Made by a program: the position numbers and the translations under genes. Shown piece by piece: positions 50,500 to 63,719 of a stretch of DNA of 64,000 bases. This stretch comes from Elysia marginata (taxonomy: Eukaryota; Mollusca; Gastropoda; Plakobranchidae): positions 152,202-216,201 of the forward strand of contig BMAT01003791.1 in assembly GCA_019649035.1 (NCBI GenBank), written 5' to 3'. Positions within the stretch are counted from its first letter, which is position 1. Each line of letters opens with the position of its first letter. A model generated the notes under the pieces. That model did no database searches, was not told where the DNA came from, and saw only the letters and a program-made list of their open reading frames with translations.

Positions 50500-53400
50500 C
50501 TATTCACTGCCTCTGCGGATAAATTTGACCTTGACCTCCTGGTCAGGTATGAGCAACATCCTGAAGTGCTGGTGCAGCTTGCCGTAGTGCCACTCCAGGC
50601 GATAACGGGTCAAGATTTTAGCGAGCATCATCACCAGTTCCTGCTCTGCTAACCTCCGGCCTTTTGTGGAAAGAGAGTAATTAATTATATAAAAAAACAT
50701 TTTCCACTAATTTAATATGTGGATTATTTTCTGAAAATTCAAAAAATCCTATAAAACCTTAAATGAAAGGTGAAGACTGAATTATCAATTAATCTTTATA
50801 GGAAAAGATCTCTCTCAGTATTGTCATAAGGAAAGGAAAAGGCTTCCAACAAACATAACATTGTTTTTATATAACCTTCTAAACAAAATATCAAGGCAGT
50901 GGTCATACCAATCCATCAAAAATGCAGTTCAGTGGAATCCTGTTAAGATAAACCCTTTTTAACTCTAGAAGCCTTACGTAAATTTCAGGACCCCTTGCTA
51001 TTATTAATAAATATTTGGACTTCAGGGCTAGATATGAGCTTGAAGTTAAAAAAAAGTGCCTCATCTAGTACAAAACTCTAGTGAGCTTTGATCAACCATG
51101 GTTATTTTACAACATGCAATCCACTACAGTTCAGATAAAACATATTTTTAGTCCCTTTTTGTTTTCTTCCAAATGATGTCTCTGCTTAATATAAACTTTG
51201 AAGAAGATAAACTTTCTTTTTTACGGGCCAGAGAGGTTTATCTTAATAGAATTCCAATGAAATCAATTCACTTAGCAGTGAGAGTAAGCTCTGACTTTTC
51301 TTCTGTGTTTTGTAGTTGTATTAATCTTGAATAAGATTGCCACTGTTCCTAGTTTATTCAGCTCTCCCACATACACACAAGAACCTGAACCTTACAATAA
51401 AAGAAATTTATGGCCTAAAGTAGAAGACCTTAGACTTGGGTTATTCTAGATATGCTTTCACGTAAGACTTTTAATAATTTTTGTGAACTATTTCAGCAAT
51501 AATGCTGAGACAATTTTATTAAAGCTTGTTACAAGAAAGGGAAATGAAGCCTTGCGATAGAGACACTATTATTGAAGCTTTTGGGGTATGTGTTCCTGCC
51601 TCCCACATGAGTATTCATATTATCTGAAGTTAAGCGTTTCTCACCGACACACATTCTTGTTCCGAGACTGAAGGGTGTAAGCAGATAGGGATTTATTTTG
51701 TCTCCATCAGTGTCTCTGAGCCATCTCTCAGGAATGTAAGATTCAGGGTTAGGTATCACATCTGGGTCCAGGGAATGTACGTAATTGTTCAAACACAGGT
51801 AGCTCTGCAAGAAAAGAAAGGTGCAAACCTGTATTGAAATGTTCAAATCATATACAGTCAAGTTTGATTCAAATCCCTTAGGACCAAAATTTAACTGATT
51901 CAAAAATCGAATTACCAGTATACATTACAAAAGAAAAAAGAAAATCAGTAATCTGGATATAGGATTGAAAAAAAATGTGCCATACAGGTTACACAGGCGT
52001 TATTGACAGTGTTGATTACATGTAACCAGGGATGCAAGCGGTAGTGATCAGTATCTGTCTTCTGAAGAGAACATCAAGAGCCAGATCAGCATGAATCTGA
52101 ACTTTCCAGGCATTTTTTAACTTTAGAAAGTCTTCATATTGATAATTTTCCTACTTCTGGAATACAGGAAAGTGCAGCTAAATCAAATGTTGAAAAAATT
52201 TAATTCCTGCTAGAAACTGAAAACTTGCATGTTTGTGTAACAGCCTTACTGCTTTAGGGTGCAATTTAGCTATGGGAAGAAAAGGGTGCATTGTCATTGA
52301 AAACAGACCTTTCTCTTCAGTCAAAGGAAAACTGTGGGTTATTATTTTGGTTTAACCAAAGTGAAGCAGCTTGCGATTTTGGTATATCACGACTGTTTAA
52401 TAATAAAGAAAAAGAGGAATACTAAAACAAATTTTTATTCATATTTGGTTAAGCGTTCTTTTTTTCTGTTCTATTGTTTTTTGTTTTAGGTGTGGTCAAT
52501 GCATGAGCCCATAACAAAAGATTTCTTATAATTTATCAACTTAAAAAATTGTGTGCATCAGTTGCCATTTAGATCACACTGTCTGCACTGTATTTTACTT
52601 GCGTCCAAATGTAAAAATCAATTAAGAACTTTATAAAATCAAGTCCAGATAACTTGAGCCTGGATAATTGAATAACTCAAATACTTGCTCCATGCATACT
52701 AGATTGAATGAAACTACCAATCTTTTTTCTCTTTGGTAAAATATACTGAGAAAATTAAAGTACTAATAATTCAAAGTCAAACTTTTTTCCCATGGGGTTT
52801 GAAATACTCGCACTGGACTGTAAGCATATAAAGCTAATCATACATGGGAAAATGTTGCTCACTATTGGCTAAAATTTGTAAAACTGATAACCCAAAAGTA
52901 TTTTGTAACTCATTTTTAGGATAAGGCGATTACGGAAGTCGGAGAAAAGTTTTGTCCTGCAGATTGGCTAGGAAAGGAGACGAAAAGAACTAAAATTCTG
53001 CATCTTTTTTTTTAATGATCTACCTGGGCTGACCAAATGCATCCCCAAGGGATACTGATTCCTAGTGAAAAAGATCTAAGAGTCAGAGGACAACTAATAG
53101 TCCCACAAGTGGCCAAAGGAAGGGGAAGGTAAAGTGCGCCAGTAAACTAAAAATCAGCTTATTCTCAAATCCGATTAAGTCTTGATCTTGTCGACCCAAA
53201 CATGATTAATTCATTTCACTGTGTTTATCAATGACCAATCCTTCATCTTCAATTGGATTGGATTTTTTTTTTTTAAATACATAGGAGAACAAAATTTTTA
53301 GAGTCATTATAAAATAGAGCATGAAAATTCTGGAATCTTTATTGTCAGCTAAAACTCTTTTTTATTTTCATTGAATTACTTACATAATGGTTTGCCGAAG

Positions 53401-56400
53401 CTACCTGAAGCAATATTAGAAAAACATTACTTGAAAGTTTTTGACTTACTCCTTCAGGCACCTGGTATCCACCAATAGCCAGATTACAAGGACTGAGGCG
53501 AAGAATGTCAAGTCCTACAGGGAGCAGTCTGAAAAAGTCAGAGTACATAAATGTTTAGAAGCAAGTTTATGCAAGTGATTGGGTCTTTTTCTTTAACCAC
53601 TGAAAACTAAAAACAACAAAAATATTTGCATAAAACTAGATACATTTTGTGAATTCGTTCCTCTTTGCATTGAAACAAAAGGAGCCACTATATCTTTATG
53701 TTAGCCATATTGTAATTTATTGGTGATGAATAACAACTTGATTTAATGATTATTCTTTACACAAGGAATTCAAAATGATGAACTTACAAAAGAGTTCTCA
53801 TACACAGGTGCAGTGATTGCCTTTGATAATTTAAAATAAAATCCGGTATTCAAACAAAAAATTGTGTTAAATTTTGCCAAGCCCTTAAGATTCAGAAAAT
53901 GACTAAAAACACCAACTTTATGTTGATAGATAGAATAATCATTTAAGGGTCACACAATGAAATCTGATAGTTTAAGATTTAAATCATAGACAAATCAATA
54001 TTTTATTGATTTTGTGGTTGTATATTATTTAAAATAAATGCCTGCATAAGAGAAATGCGTGGAGGCAATCATTTTACCATCCTGCCTCATACACAGTACC
54101 AGTGAACGAAAGAAGCAAAGCAGTAATCAGTGCCAACTGAGAGTAACCCATTGGGTATAGAAATTAAGGATGAGAGAGGTATAGAGGTGGGACTAGGATA
54201 GAGAGGAGGAAAAAAATAGAAAAGGCAAAAGAAAAAAAGAAAAAAATGTACGAGGGCGAAAAGCTGTTCAAAATTAGAAAATAAACCTTCAGAAATAAAA
54301 ATAAAATTCAATTTAGAAAATTTACACACAGTATAGGAACAAAAATAAAAGAAGGCTATCCTTGACAGTCCAGTCTTTCTTACATTCTGAACTTAAACCC
54401 TCAAAACCGAGGGCATTATACTAGTCCAGAAAAAAAAACAGGATAAAAATCTGAGATTTGTATGCCTTTTAAAGTTCTAGAGTTTCACAATGAAAACCTG
54501 CATGCATTGGACCAATCAAAAGAGTCTTAAACAGACAAAACAAACCTGAATGATTCCTTAATGCAGGCTCTGAGGTAAGTGCTGGAGTGGAAAGCCTCCT
54601 GTGTTAGTTCTCCAGAAGAAGACAAAAGAGACCGAGCCTCTTCTGCTGCTGTCTCCTGCTCCTTAGGATTGTTGGCCAGGTTATACAAATTGTTCAGAAG
54701 TATCTGTGAGGTCTGAAAAAAACATCAATCAAAGCATGCATGGCTCATTGGTTTTTGTTTGGTTTTGTTTTTCTTTTTTGGATGCCCAGTGTCACATGAT
54801 TGTATTAGACATATCTGTCTGTTTTTACACATTGCTGCATTTTTTACAAGCAATAGTCCAGCAGTTAAAGACATCTAGTCGAGTTCAACAAAAATACCCC
54901 TAAAGTCATAAAATATAGAAAGTATTATTAGTGTTGTTTACTTTGGTACAAAGCAACCAAAAACAATTTATGACATCTACTAGTATTTAAGTGTAAAAGT
55001 TATAAAATAATAAAATCAGAATACCTATACTAAAGCTACATAATTATTCTCTTATGAGCTGTGATATTCACCACAATATTTTTCAATAAAAAAATGTCAA
55101 AAGTCAATGCATTTTTCTGGGCTTCTCAAAGCTGAAAATTACATGAAAGTATAATGGCTTCACTTTAAGATAGCTACAGATCATATCAGTTCTGTTAATG
55201 ATAGTTTATTGTAAGAAAATAATAAAAAAAACGCAGACTGTTTGCACTATAGTGTATTTATTTTTTATGACACTCTTTCAAAGGTACAAGCATGAGATTA
55301 CAGTATTAACGTGTAAACTTATTGAATGGCGATTTTTGTTTTTTTATGTAATTGGTAATTTTCTTTTTAACCATATTTGGGTAAGAATGAACAGTGGACA
55401 AAGTTAATGATACAGAACTGCCGAACCCTAATCAACTGGCTCCAGTATTTTTAAGCCCCTATTCCAGTATTTTCAAAAGCATTTCAGTACAAACAATGAA
55501 AATGAGATTCAACAAAGGAGAGATCAATACGTTCATGGGATCTGTGTATGGTGCTCTTACTTGTAGCAGTTGCTAAGTTTTGCTGTTTTAATTTTCCTTA
55601 TTCTAAATTACCTCTTCTTCAGAAAAGTTTTCAGTTTGCATTGAAAGACTTACATTTTGGAACAAGATGGCCTGGTACATTTTGCATGTGATCTTCTCCT
55701 ACTATAGGCCTACTGCTTACTTTTTATTATTTCCCTCTCTTTTTACTGACGAGAAATATTTTCCAAAGCCATAGCTAATTTCAGTATTTTACGTTTGATA
55801 TCATCATCAATACTCATGTATGATAGTCATTCTGGTACTAAAATACTGATAGCCAGTCAAATGATAAGAAAAAGCGTTAGAAAATAAAAACACCTTTGAG
55901 GAAATACAATTTGGCCTTTGCAGAAAAAACAAGAATAGGTAAAAATAGAAACTACACTGATAGCTAACAAGTAAAGCTTTCAGATAGACACTGGCTACAG
56001 AATGCGTAGCTAAACCTTTAAAAGCACATTGAGCAGCTTATACTAAACTACTGTCCTCTGGGGTCAAGGAAGGGGCCATGACAATGTGATGCATACTACT
56101 GCAAATGTATCAACCAGTCAAACCACATGTCAATTAAAGCTGACAGTCAATGTAATGCAAAGAAGGCTAGGGGTGGTCTGTACAGTGATGTTCTAAACTG
56201 CAATCTTTACTCGTGTTTACTATAGTAAAAAAAAGGCAGGATACCCCTTTCTGCTAATTAAAATTTTTTTTAAAAGGTGATAAATTGACTGTATCATTTA
56301 TATATTTATGCTGTGTTTTAACTAATATTGGTATACAGCAAAAACTCACAGTGCTGAGAGTGTCTGTAAGTATGGAGAGGATAATAGTGCGCAAGTCTTT

Positions 56401-59400
56401 GTCTGAAACGTTTTCACTTTGCAACATGTGGCTGAGGAACAGGAACCTGTCCTCAGTCAATGTCCCATCCTCCAGGGCCTTTTTATACCTTTCCAAAGCA
56501 TTATCAAGACTCCTACAGGCTTCTCTGCAAAGGAAAAAAATACAGGTTTGGGAAAATAAAATTCAAGGACAAATATTTTATAATACAAATTTAGATTGCT
56601 AAAAACACTTACCAATGCTAGAAGAAAAAAATGTTTCGATGCCAATTTTATTTTCACCACCTAATAAAAAATATGTATATCATTTCACTCTTGAAATGCA
56701 GACTTTTTTGTGGCCGTTCATGGAATCAATTTTGCTGAATATTTTTAAAATAACATACTAGTTTATGGTAGGCTAGAAGTAGAATATTGTAAAGCTGACT
56801 ACATTAAATCATAAATCAAATGAAAGGCAATATCACAATCCTCAAGAAAATGTAAAAATATTTCAAAAGAATTGGAAAATGGATGAACTAAAGATGCCAA
56901 CATGCCAGTAAAAACAAAAATCAAAAGCACTGGCCACTGACAGCAGCTGCCTGCATTATTTTAAAACACAACAACCGCTGACAGCAGCCGATTGCATGTT
57001 AAAAGTTAATATAAAAATTCTTACTCGTTGATAAAATCCTCTCGATCATAGAGCTCTTTCAGAGATGGCGTCATGAATATGCGATAGAATGGTAAAGAAA
57101 AGTAAAGCTTGGTAGAGAGATCAAACACATCACTGTTGGCTGCTATGATTCTGTCGCCCAGTTCCATCCCAGCACCATTTTCAAAGTAACCCATGCGTAT
57201 ATCAAAGCAGTTGTTGGCAGCCGCTGGCAGGAAGGGTACCAAAAGTTGACTATTAGTTGCAAAGAAAGACAAATTTAACCTATTAAGTGGTTATATCCAA
57301 GACATAACCAATATTCCCAACAAAACATAACCAATATTCCCAACTATGTTTCTAATTATGACTGGTATTGACAGTGTTGTTGTCATCTAATTTTCACTGA
57401 TTCTAAGACAAATTGTCCTTTGCCAAGTTGACATGAGATAGAATCTGATGTGTCTTTTTTGTTTTGATTTTTTTTTTAAAGTTTTTCAGTTAGGTAGATC
57501 TATGAGTTTTAAGTTTGCTTTTCGACAAAGCATTTTAGAAAATTAAACAGACAAAACAAGTTGGGGCTTGTCAAAGACTTACATTCAAGACCCCAGCGGG
57601 TAATCCAGCGGTTAAAGCCAGGCACTTCTCCATTTGGCCCTATCAAGCTGTCGAGCTTTTCCATAAAATCTGCCGCTACTTTGTTCTGACCAGGTAAAAA
57701 ATCAAAAGCCTTCTGTGGCCTCATCAATATGTACTGTACAGCTGCACGGAGTTTGTACCAGACATCCCCATTGCTGTGAAAAAAAGGATAAAGGGGTTTG
57801 ATAAATGCTGTCTCATCATTGCTCATTAGTCTATTACAAATTAATTTCACAATTAATAATTGTCAAGAACAACTTCTCTGTTGGGAATTAGATTTGAGCA
57901 CAAATTATTGTTGCTTTTGGAAAAGTCTTTGAAAGTGAAAACCAATTGTATGAAAGTAGGAGCGATAATATTGTGCTCTATTCTCAAAACCTTTGAAATC
58001 TAAGGTTTCCAAATGGTTCTTATAATTTTTTCATTAAGTTCCTTCCAAGCTAAAATGCATATTAAAAATGGTGGTAAAAAACTGTGAAAAAATGTTTGGT
58101 TAAAAAAAAAAGAAGCCCAATGGAATCCCTTGTAAATATGCTATGATAGCAAAGACAATAATAGCTTTTATTAAATGTAACTTGCTTTGAGCTACTGCAG
58201 GGAAAGCTTTTAATTTTATATAATTTTTTTTCAATCATTATTATTATTACAAGCTGAATATCCCGTTCTACTAATGGTGGAAAAAAAACCAATATGATTG
58301 ACACATGTAACATTTTGACAGGGTTTATCAAATAACCCTTGAATTTTTTTTCTTCCCTTTTGCTCTACATATGTCTGTTTATTACCATGTATGTGAAAAA
58401 CATTTATACTCTCTGCCACCCCCCTCTCCCCATTCTCTATCTCTTGTTCATCTCCCTATCCCTATAACCCTCTCCTTTTTACCCCTATCAAACTCTCAAT
58501 ATGATTTAAACACTCCTTATAAAATACTAATACAATGGCCTCGTTTCAATATCTACAATTCACATATCTAGATATAAATATATCTACATAATCTAGGAGT
58601 CTATTCATTTCATCTCTTGGTGCAATTCTGTGCAGGTTCTATTCTTGCAATCTGTAACCAATAAAATGATGATCTTGGTCAAGAATATTTATACGATAGA
58701 TTTCATATATTCTAGATTTAAATCAAAATTTTTTTGATAAACTTATAGTTTTTGTAGACTTGGATCTAGATTAAAAAACAACAAATAAATATTTCATACT
58801 TATATCTAGATCAAGAGATTTAGATGAAAGATCTAGAACAAGATGAAAACTTTCTAGAATCTAGGGGATATTTTGCATCAGACATCTGTGATCTCTTCAA
58901 CTCATTTTGCATTTTTTTTCTTTTCTAGAGAAAAATTTATCCTTACCTTGATTAAATTTTTGAGTTTTACTTTTGAATTACTTAGGCTAGAAGATCCTTT
59001 GCCAGGCCTAGAGAATCTAATGGTTTTTTTTTTTTTTGGTTTTTTTTTTTTACTTTTTAAAAATCGTTGAAATTTTATCAGAAGTACTTTTCAGTTTCAA
59101 TGTTTACACTTCAACTCTAGAAACGTCTCAAATTTATATTAGTTCTCAAAAAAAAAAAGACCAATCAGCGCATGATGCTTCTAGAGTTTATTTTTTTTAT
59201 TCAGGCGGAGAGCGGATCTAAAAGTCACATTTTCCCATTTCTGTTCCATGTCTTGAAAAGTTTGACACACAGGAACAAGACAAGTTAATCATGGCAAAGC
59301 CCATCCATTCAACCAACATTGAACACAAGATAAGAAATCTGGTTTTATTTTCTTAGCCACAGTTTATTGAATAATGATGCAAACTAAAATGTAACTTTTT

Positions 59401-60099
59401 ACCCCGCTTGAGGGTAAAAAGTCTCAAATGATAAAAAGTGATAAATGAATTTCAAAACCAAAACCACTTATCAGTGGTAATAAAAAATAAAAAAAGAAGC
59501 TATTTACAGTCAAGGAGAAAGCAATCAAAGCATTTTTGCAAACAGGTCTCTCAAACACTCTCACTCATTGGGACAAAAAGTCTCAACTGACAAAAAAATG
59601 TAAAAAAATATCATACATGAAGAAAATTTTATTGTGGAACTAATAATTCAAAAGAAGAGAACAAATTACCATGAATGGCCAGTTAACTCAAATCATTATC
59701 TGCACAAAATTCTCAGATAAAAAGTCTCAAAAACAAAACAAAAAAAACCAGAAAAAATTCCCACCAGAAACAAGGCTACCACTACCAGTGTAGCCTATAT
59801 ACTTAATAATTGAATGAAAAGAAGAGAAAAGAAGCCTATGCACTGCTAAGAGTTAGTGCATCAAAGCATCACTTTGAAAATAAAATAACTTTCACATTTT
59901 GTCAAGTTAGGAAAAAAAACTGCAAAATATTCATTGGTCCCTGGACAGAATGAAGACAATTTGTCTGTGATAATACCAGTAAGAAAGTGAACAGTCATGA
60001 TCAATGGTCAATTACAGCATTGTTTTGTGGCATGTCTGTGTGGTCTAAAAATCCTTAAGTGGTTTGTCTTCATTTTTGGCCTAGCTTAATTATCAAAAG

Positions 60100-60167
<68 letters not shown>

Positions 60168-63100
60168 CATTATTATTACTATCACTATAATCATCATCAC
60201 TATGTTCAATAAGTTAATAATTTGTGACAAGGTAATAACAAAAGCAACAACCTTAATGATGTCAGTATTGTGATAACAGACCGCAATAGGAGACAGACAG
60301 GAGTACTTTGAGTAGAGCATTCTTATTATTTACCTGTTTCCAAGACCAGGGGTTAACTCGTTAACTCTCCTGTACATTTCCACAGACTCCAAAATTGGAG
60401 GAACTCGAGGGTATTTGCCTTCAGATTCATAAACCTGTCAAGAAGCAAACACAATTAATGCCATTCTGTATGAATGCTATTACAAAATATATTTTCACAA
60501 CAATACTAGAATAGAAAAATTAAAAACACCAAAGAATTTAAGTTAATAATAATAATGATAACGAAGAACATTTATATAGCGCTTATACGAAAAGCTCAAA
60601 GCGTATAAGTTAAGATACCTAGGGCGCAAATGCAATGAATGTGAAAAAATCTGCAACAATATGTCATACTATCAATTATATGTCAGGGTTACATAGAATC
60701 TGACACTCTCAAAAAAACAAATAAAGGAGGAAATGGGTCATAGACAAAACATTTGGGTAATCCTTAGATAATGTTTCCCATGGCAAAAAAAGGTAAGCAA
60801 GAAATTACAGAAAGGAGGTTCCAAGTCTGTCCTTGATATTAATGATAGCCTCAAACCAAAACATGATGATATTAATAAACTTTAAAATTTTGTAAAAATT
60901 GATTGAGCCACTAAGTCTAATGTAGGCCTACAAACTTACATACGATATCTTGCATTTACTTATGGGGAATTGCAGCTCTATAAAATTAAACCATTGACAG
61001 GCCTTAAAGTCTCTGTATAAGCATTCTCGGGAAGCTTAGGGGACTTTAAACTTATCAAATCACAGGGTTTAAAGTCACTAGGGATGTGGGCAACTGATTT
61101 GACAAAATTCGATGATTGTTATGATCTGAGTGAATAGATGAAACTAAAATTTTAATCTGACAAACCTGCTTGATGTAGTCAGGGTGAAAAAGGTGAATGA
61201 TCTCTCGGCCTGCAATTGTTTCTTTGACAATGTCTCCATAATTTGCCCGCAGTTTCTTCAAGATTAAATCTCGGCGAAGAACCTTGGAATAATCTGATGA
61301 TATCAGCAGATAATTTTGTACAATATGATATAAATGTACATTGTAAGACATTAATCTTAATTAGTTGTAAATTAATTTAATATTAGGGCTGCAAAATTAC
61401 TTTCCCCTTTTCCTAAACAATTGACACTTTCACAAAAGGTCAACAATCTATTGTTTGTAATAATAAATACAGGACTGATAAACAACATAAGAATAAAATA
61501 AAACAAACCAGTGGATGTGTACGTAGAAAACATTTTGTCTACGATAAAAAACAAACAGATTTTGAACGAAGAATTTCTTTTTTTAAGATACAATTCTCTA
61601 CAATGCATAGTGATGTGGTTAAAGAGGGGATACAGTCCACTACTGATAAGTCGATGTCTCTGGGGGATTAAGATCATCATCGACTTATCCATACATCTAC
61701 TTAACCATCAATGGTTGGGGGGAGGGGGGGGAGGAAGCATTAAAAAGGTTTTTGAGTTGGACAATTATAATTACATGGTTATTTCCCCTGATACTAGCTA
61801 TCGCAAAATAACTTTCAACTGATAGTATTTGTAGTGGAACATAAGAAAAATTACGACTTGACTTTTTAAAGTATTCATTTGTGCAGAGGTAAATGTAGAC
61901 TATAGCTTGGTGTTGTATTGATCAACAGTAACAATTTGACTGCGAACTGCAAGACTTTTCCAGAACTGATACATGTAAGTGATACAGAACTGAAAACGTG
62001 ACATGGTGTGGGTGAGTAGGGAAACAGAAAGGGAAGAATAGATCTGGATCTAGGCCTAATCTTATAAAGACAAAGCCTTAAAATTTTTACATGTATGTAT
62101 TTACTTTAGTGATGAGCAGACTGGAGATGGGAAAAGCCTTGGGCTTATTGGACATGGGGAGAAAGATGAGGAGGGGGTGGGGGAGTAATTAGCGCAAACA
62201 TGGGCTGTGGTTTGTGGGCCATGTGGCAGACTGGCACTGCATGTGTAGGCTAGGTCACCCGTCGGGTAGCACATCCCTTACCTTGGATAATTTACCTTCT
62301 TTACTTTTTACCTAGCCGAAGTGACTTCAACCCTTTTTAAACTTATGACTGTGATGAGAGTGTGTGAATTGTTGTATAATGGAATAGTGGGGACAAGGTA
62401 ACAAGGCAGTAAAAAGGTGCTGCGTAATGGAAAGCTTGTGTTACTCCTCAGTCTCATTATAACTTGACCGCTTCACTCTTTACTACATGAGGAAAGTAAA
62501 GATCGACTAATCCAGAAAGATTTATTGAATACAAAGGGAACTGAGGCAGGGATTTAAGGATCTACTTGACCGCCATTAAAGTTAAGCCAACATCGGCTCA
62601 CTAGTTATTGTTTGCAGGAAAACTATTACAAAGGGGAATGTTCTCGGAAATTAAGATCCGATTAAGCAAAAATTGACTCATGCAAAGTAGACTGTATATA
62701 TAGAATTCGGCTTTTAAAACCAGTCTTATTTTTTTATCGTTACTTGTAAAACTTTGTCAGTCATCAACTATTTAGCCTCAATTAGTAAGAGACTATAGTC
62801 TTACAGGAGGGTTTTTATTATTTTTTTATCAAGTTCTAAAAATAGCTAATTTTTACACGCCGATCACAGGACTTTCTAGGTCACTTACATAGTTCTACCA
62901 TATATCGATAGAAAGTTCATTCATTCGTGAATGTTCTCCTTTTTTATTTCAACACGATGCAATGTATTGGCGCTGAGCATTGGCCTAAATAGCAAGGTGT
63001 GTACTTTAAAGGTCGCGCCACAGTTGATTTTCAGTACTGTGTATATGCGTTACAGGTGTATGTTTATTAGTCATAAATACAGCAATACTGAAGGATCATC

Positions 63101-63719
63101 TATATAAAGTATACCAAACGATAGAGTAAAAGCTGAAGAAAACACATGTAAGTTTATCATATATATTAGATCATTTAAACACAAACCGTATGGTAAAGAC
63201 AACAAATATCAGCCAACACACACACTTTTTCATACGCCGATCAGGCTTTCTGTGATACCTAATTTAAGAGATTCAATTTTCATGATAGTATATATGTACA
63301 GTGCTGTCCACTAAAGTCGAAGCACTTAAACAGCCAATTCAGTTCAAAATGTCAGAACTTTGAGTTAAATAATGAAAAAGAAAAAATACTAGTTGGGATC
63401 CTAAAATAGATCCAAGATTACAATCAGAGGTTGAGTTAAATGGATTCTATTGTAGTGATTTAACATTAATTGAATTATATCAAATGTCATATATTTGACT
63501 CATACCTAGTCTGTACTCTAACCACCTGCCAAACCAAGGCAAGCCCCCTGGGCCTGGGATTTTTGAGTAGGGGAGACAACTCTCATAGTCGTTACTGGAA
63601 GTTGGGACCGAGGTCTGCGTATTTGATACAGCATTCACCGCTGTGCTCTTACTGCACTGTTGAGAGACATGCTGGGCAAAGATTTGGGAAGCACAGGAAG
63701 GACCTCTTCTTGTTAGCAT
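50500..63719 (-). CDS. Mitochondrial-clan cytochrome P450 (CYP10/CYP27/CYP24-like)
   Basis: Coding exons in order: 63506-63719, 61166-61293, 60334-60434, 57583-57773, 57025-57223, 56350-56524, 54546-54712, 53450-53528, 51645-51804, 50500-50660; 1575 nt, 524 residues plus stop. ATG at 63719 follows an in-frame TGA three codons upstream, and a possible acceptor (CCACAG) lies just before that, so a 5' UTR intron is likely. Residues 1-30 are basic and lack acids, like a mitochondrial presequence; IPGPGGLPWFGRW follows. C-helix W153-Y-K-L-R157 matches WxxxR; K-helix E389-S-F-R392 matches ExxR; PERW at 443-446; heme loop F463-SLGTRMC470VG with Cys470 as the axial ligand. The text after ExxR (LLPVGLDILR) and the RRLAEQEL helix are typical of the mitochondrial clan, which takes electrons from adrenodoxin. 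The I-helix reads DTLSTTS (332-338) instead of AGxDTT. Substrate unknown; molluscan relatives include CYP10 of pond snails (family knowledge). Confidence 0.95.
50930..51259. mobile_element. 330 bp MITE with good terminal inverted repeats
   Basis: Left CAGTGGAATCCTGTTAAGAT and right (reverse complement) CATTGGAATTCTATTAAGAT, both followed by AAACC. It is non-coding and lies in the P450 intron between exons 9 and 10. Confidence 0.6.
52640..52820 (+). mobile_element. Short MITE, family M2
   Basis: CAAGTCCAGATAACTTGAGC at the left and, on the reverse complement of the right end, CAGTCCAGTGCGAGTATTTC. TA follows the right end. It shares blocks with the copies at 33642, 37529 and 42990. It lies in the P450 intron between exons 8 and 9. 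Confidence 0.5.
57774..60100. other. P450 intron 3, mostly unassigned
   Basis: AT-rich, with AGATCT/TCTAGA-rich short tracts at about 58560-58870 and several T-runs. No exon is needed here because exons 3 and 4 join in phase. Confidence 0.5.
60101..60178. repeat. (ATT)n microsatellite
   Basis: About 25 nearly perfect ATT units in the P450 intron between exons 3 and 4. The poly-isoleucine frame here is a repeat product. Confidence 0.95.
60545..60625 (+). repeat. Dispersed-repeat fragment with TTATATAGCGCTTAT core
   Basis: An (ATA)n run leads into ACATTTATATAGCGCTTA and AAAGCTCAAAGCG, with short mirrored GCGCTTATACG and CGTATAAG blocks. Similar motifs are common at repeat ends in many invertebrate genomes (general knowledge). 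Boundaries are not clear. It lies in P450 intron 2. Confidence 0.4.
61633..62694. mobile_element. Non-autonomous TA-flanked transposon, about 1.06 kb
   Basis: TA-CAGTCCACTACTGATAAG at the left and, reading in from the right, TA-CAGTCTACTTTGCATG. TA is present on both sides (61631-61632 and 62695-62696). Near the left end, GATAAGTCGATG (61645-61656) pairs perfectly with CATCGACTTATC (61678-61689). No transposase. It lies in intron 1 of the P450. Confidence 0.5.
62833..63265 (-). repeat. Dispersed repeat R1, inverted copy
   Basis: The reverse complement matches 26500-26975: TATCACAGAAAGCCTGAT, CTTCAGCTTTTACTCTATC, GGTATAC, GCGACCTTTAAA, GGAGAACATTC and GTAAGTGACCTAGAAAG occur in the same order and spacing. 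It lies in intron 1 of the P450, near its first coding exon. Confidence 0.75.
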
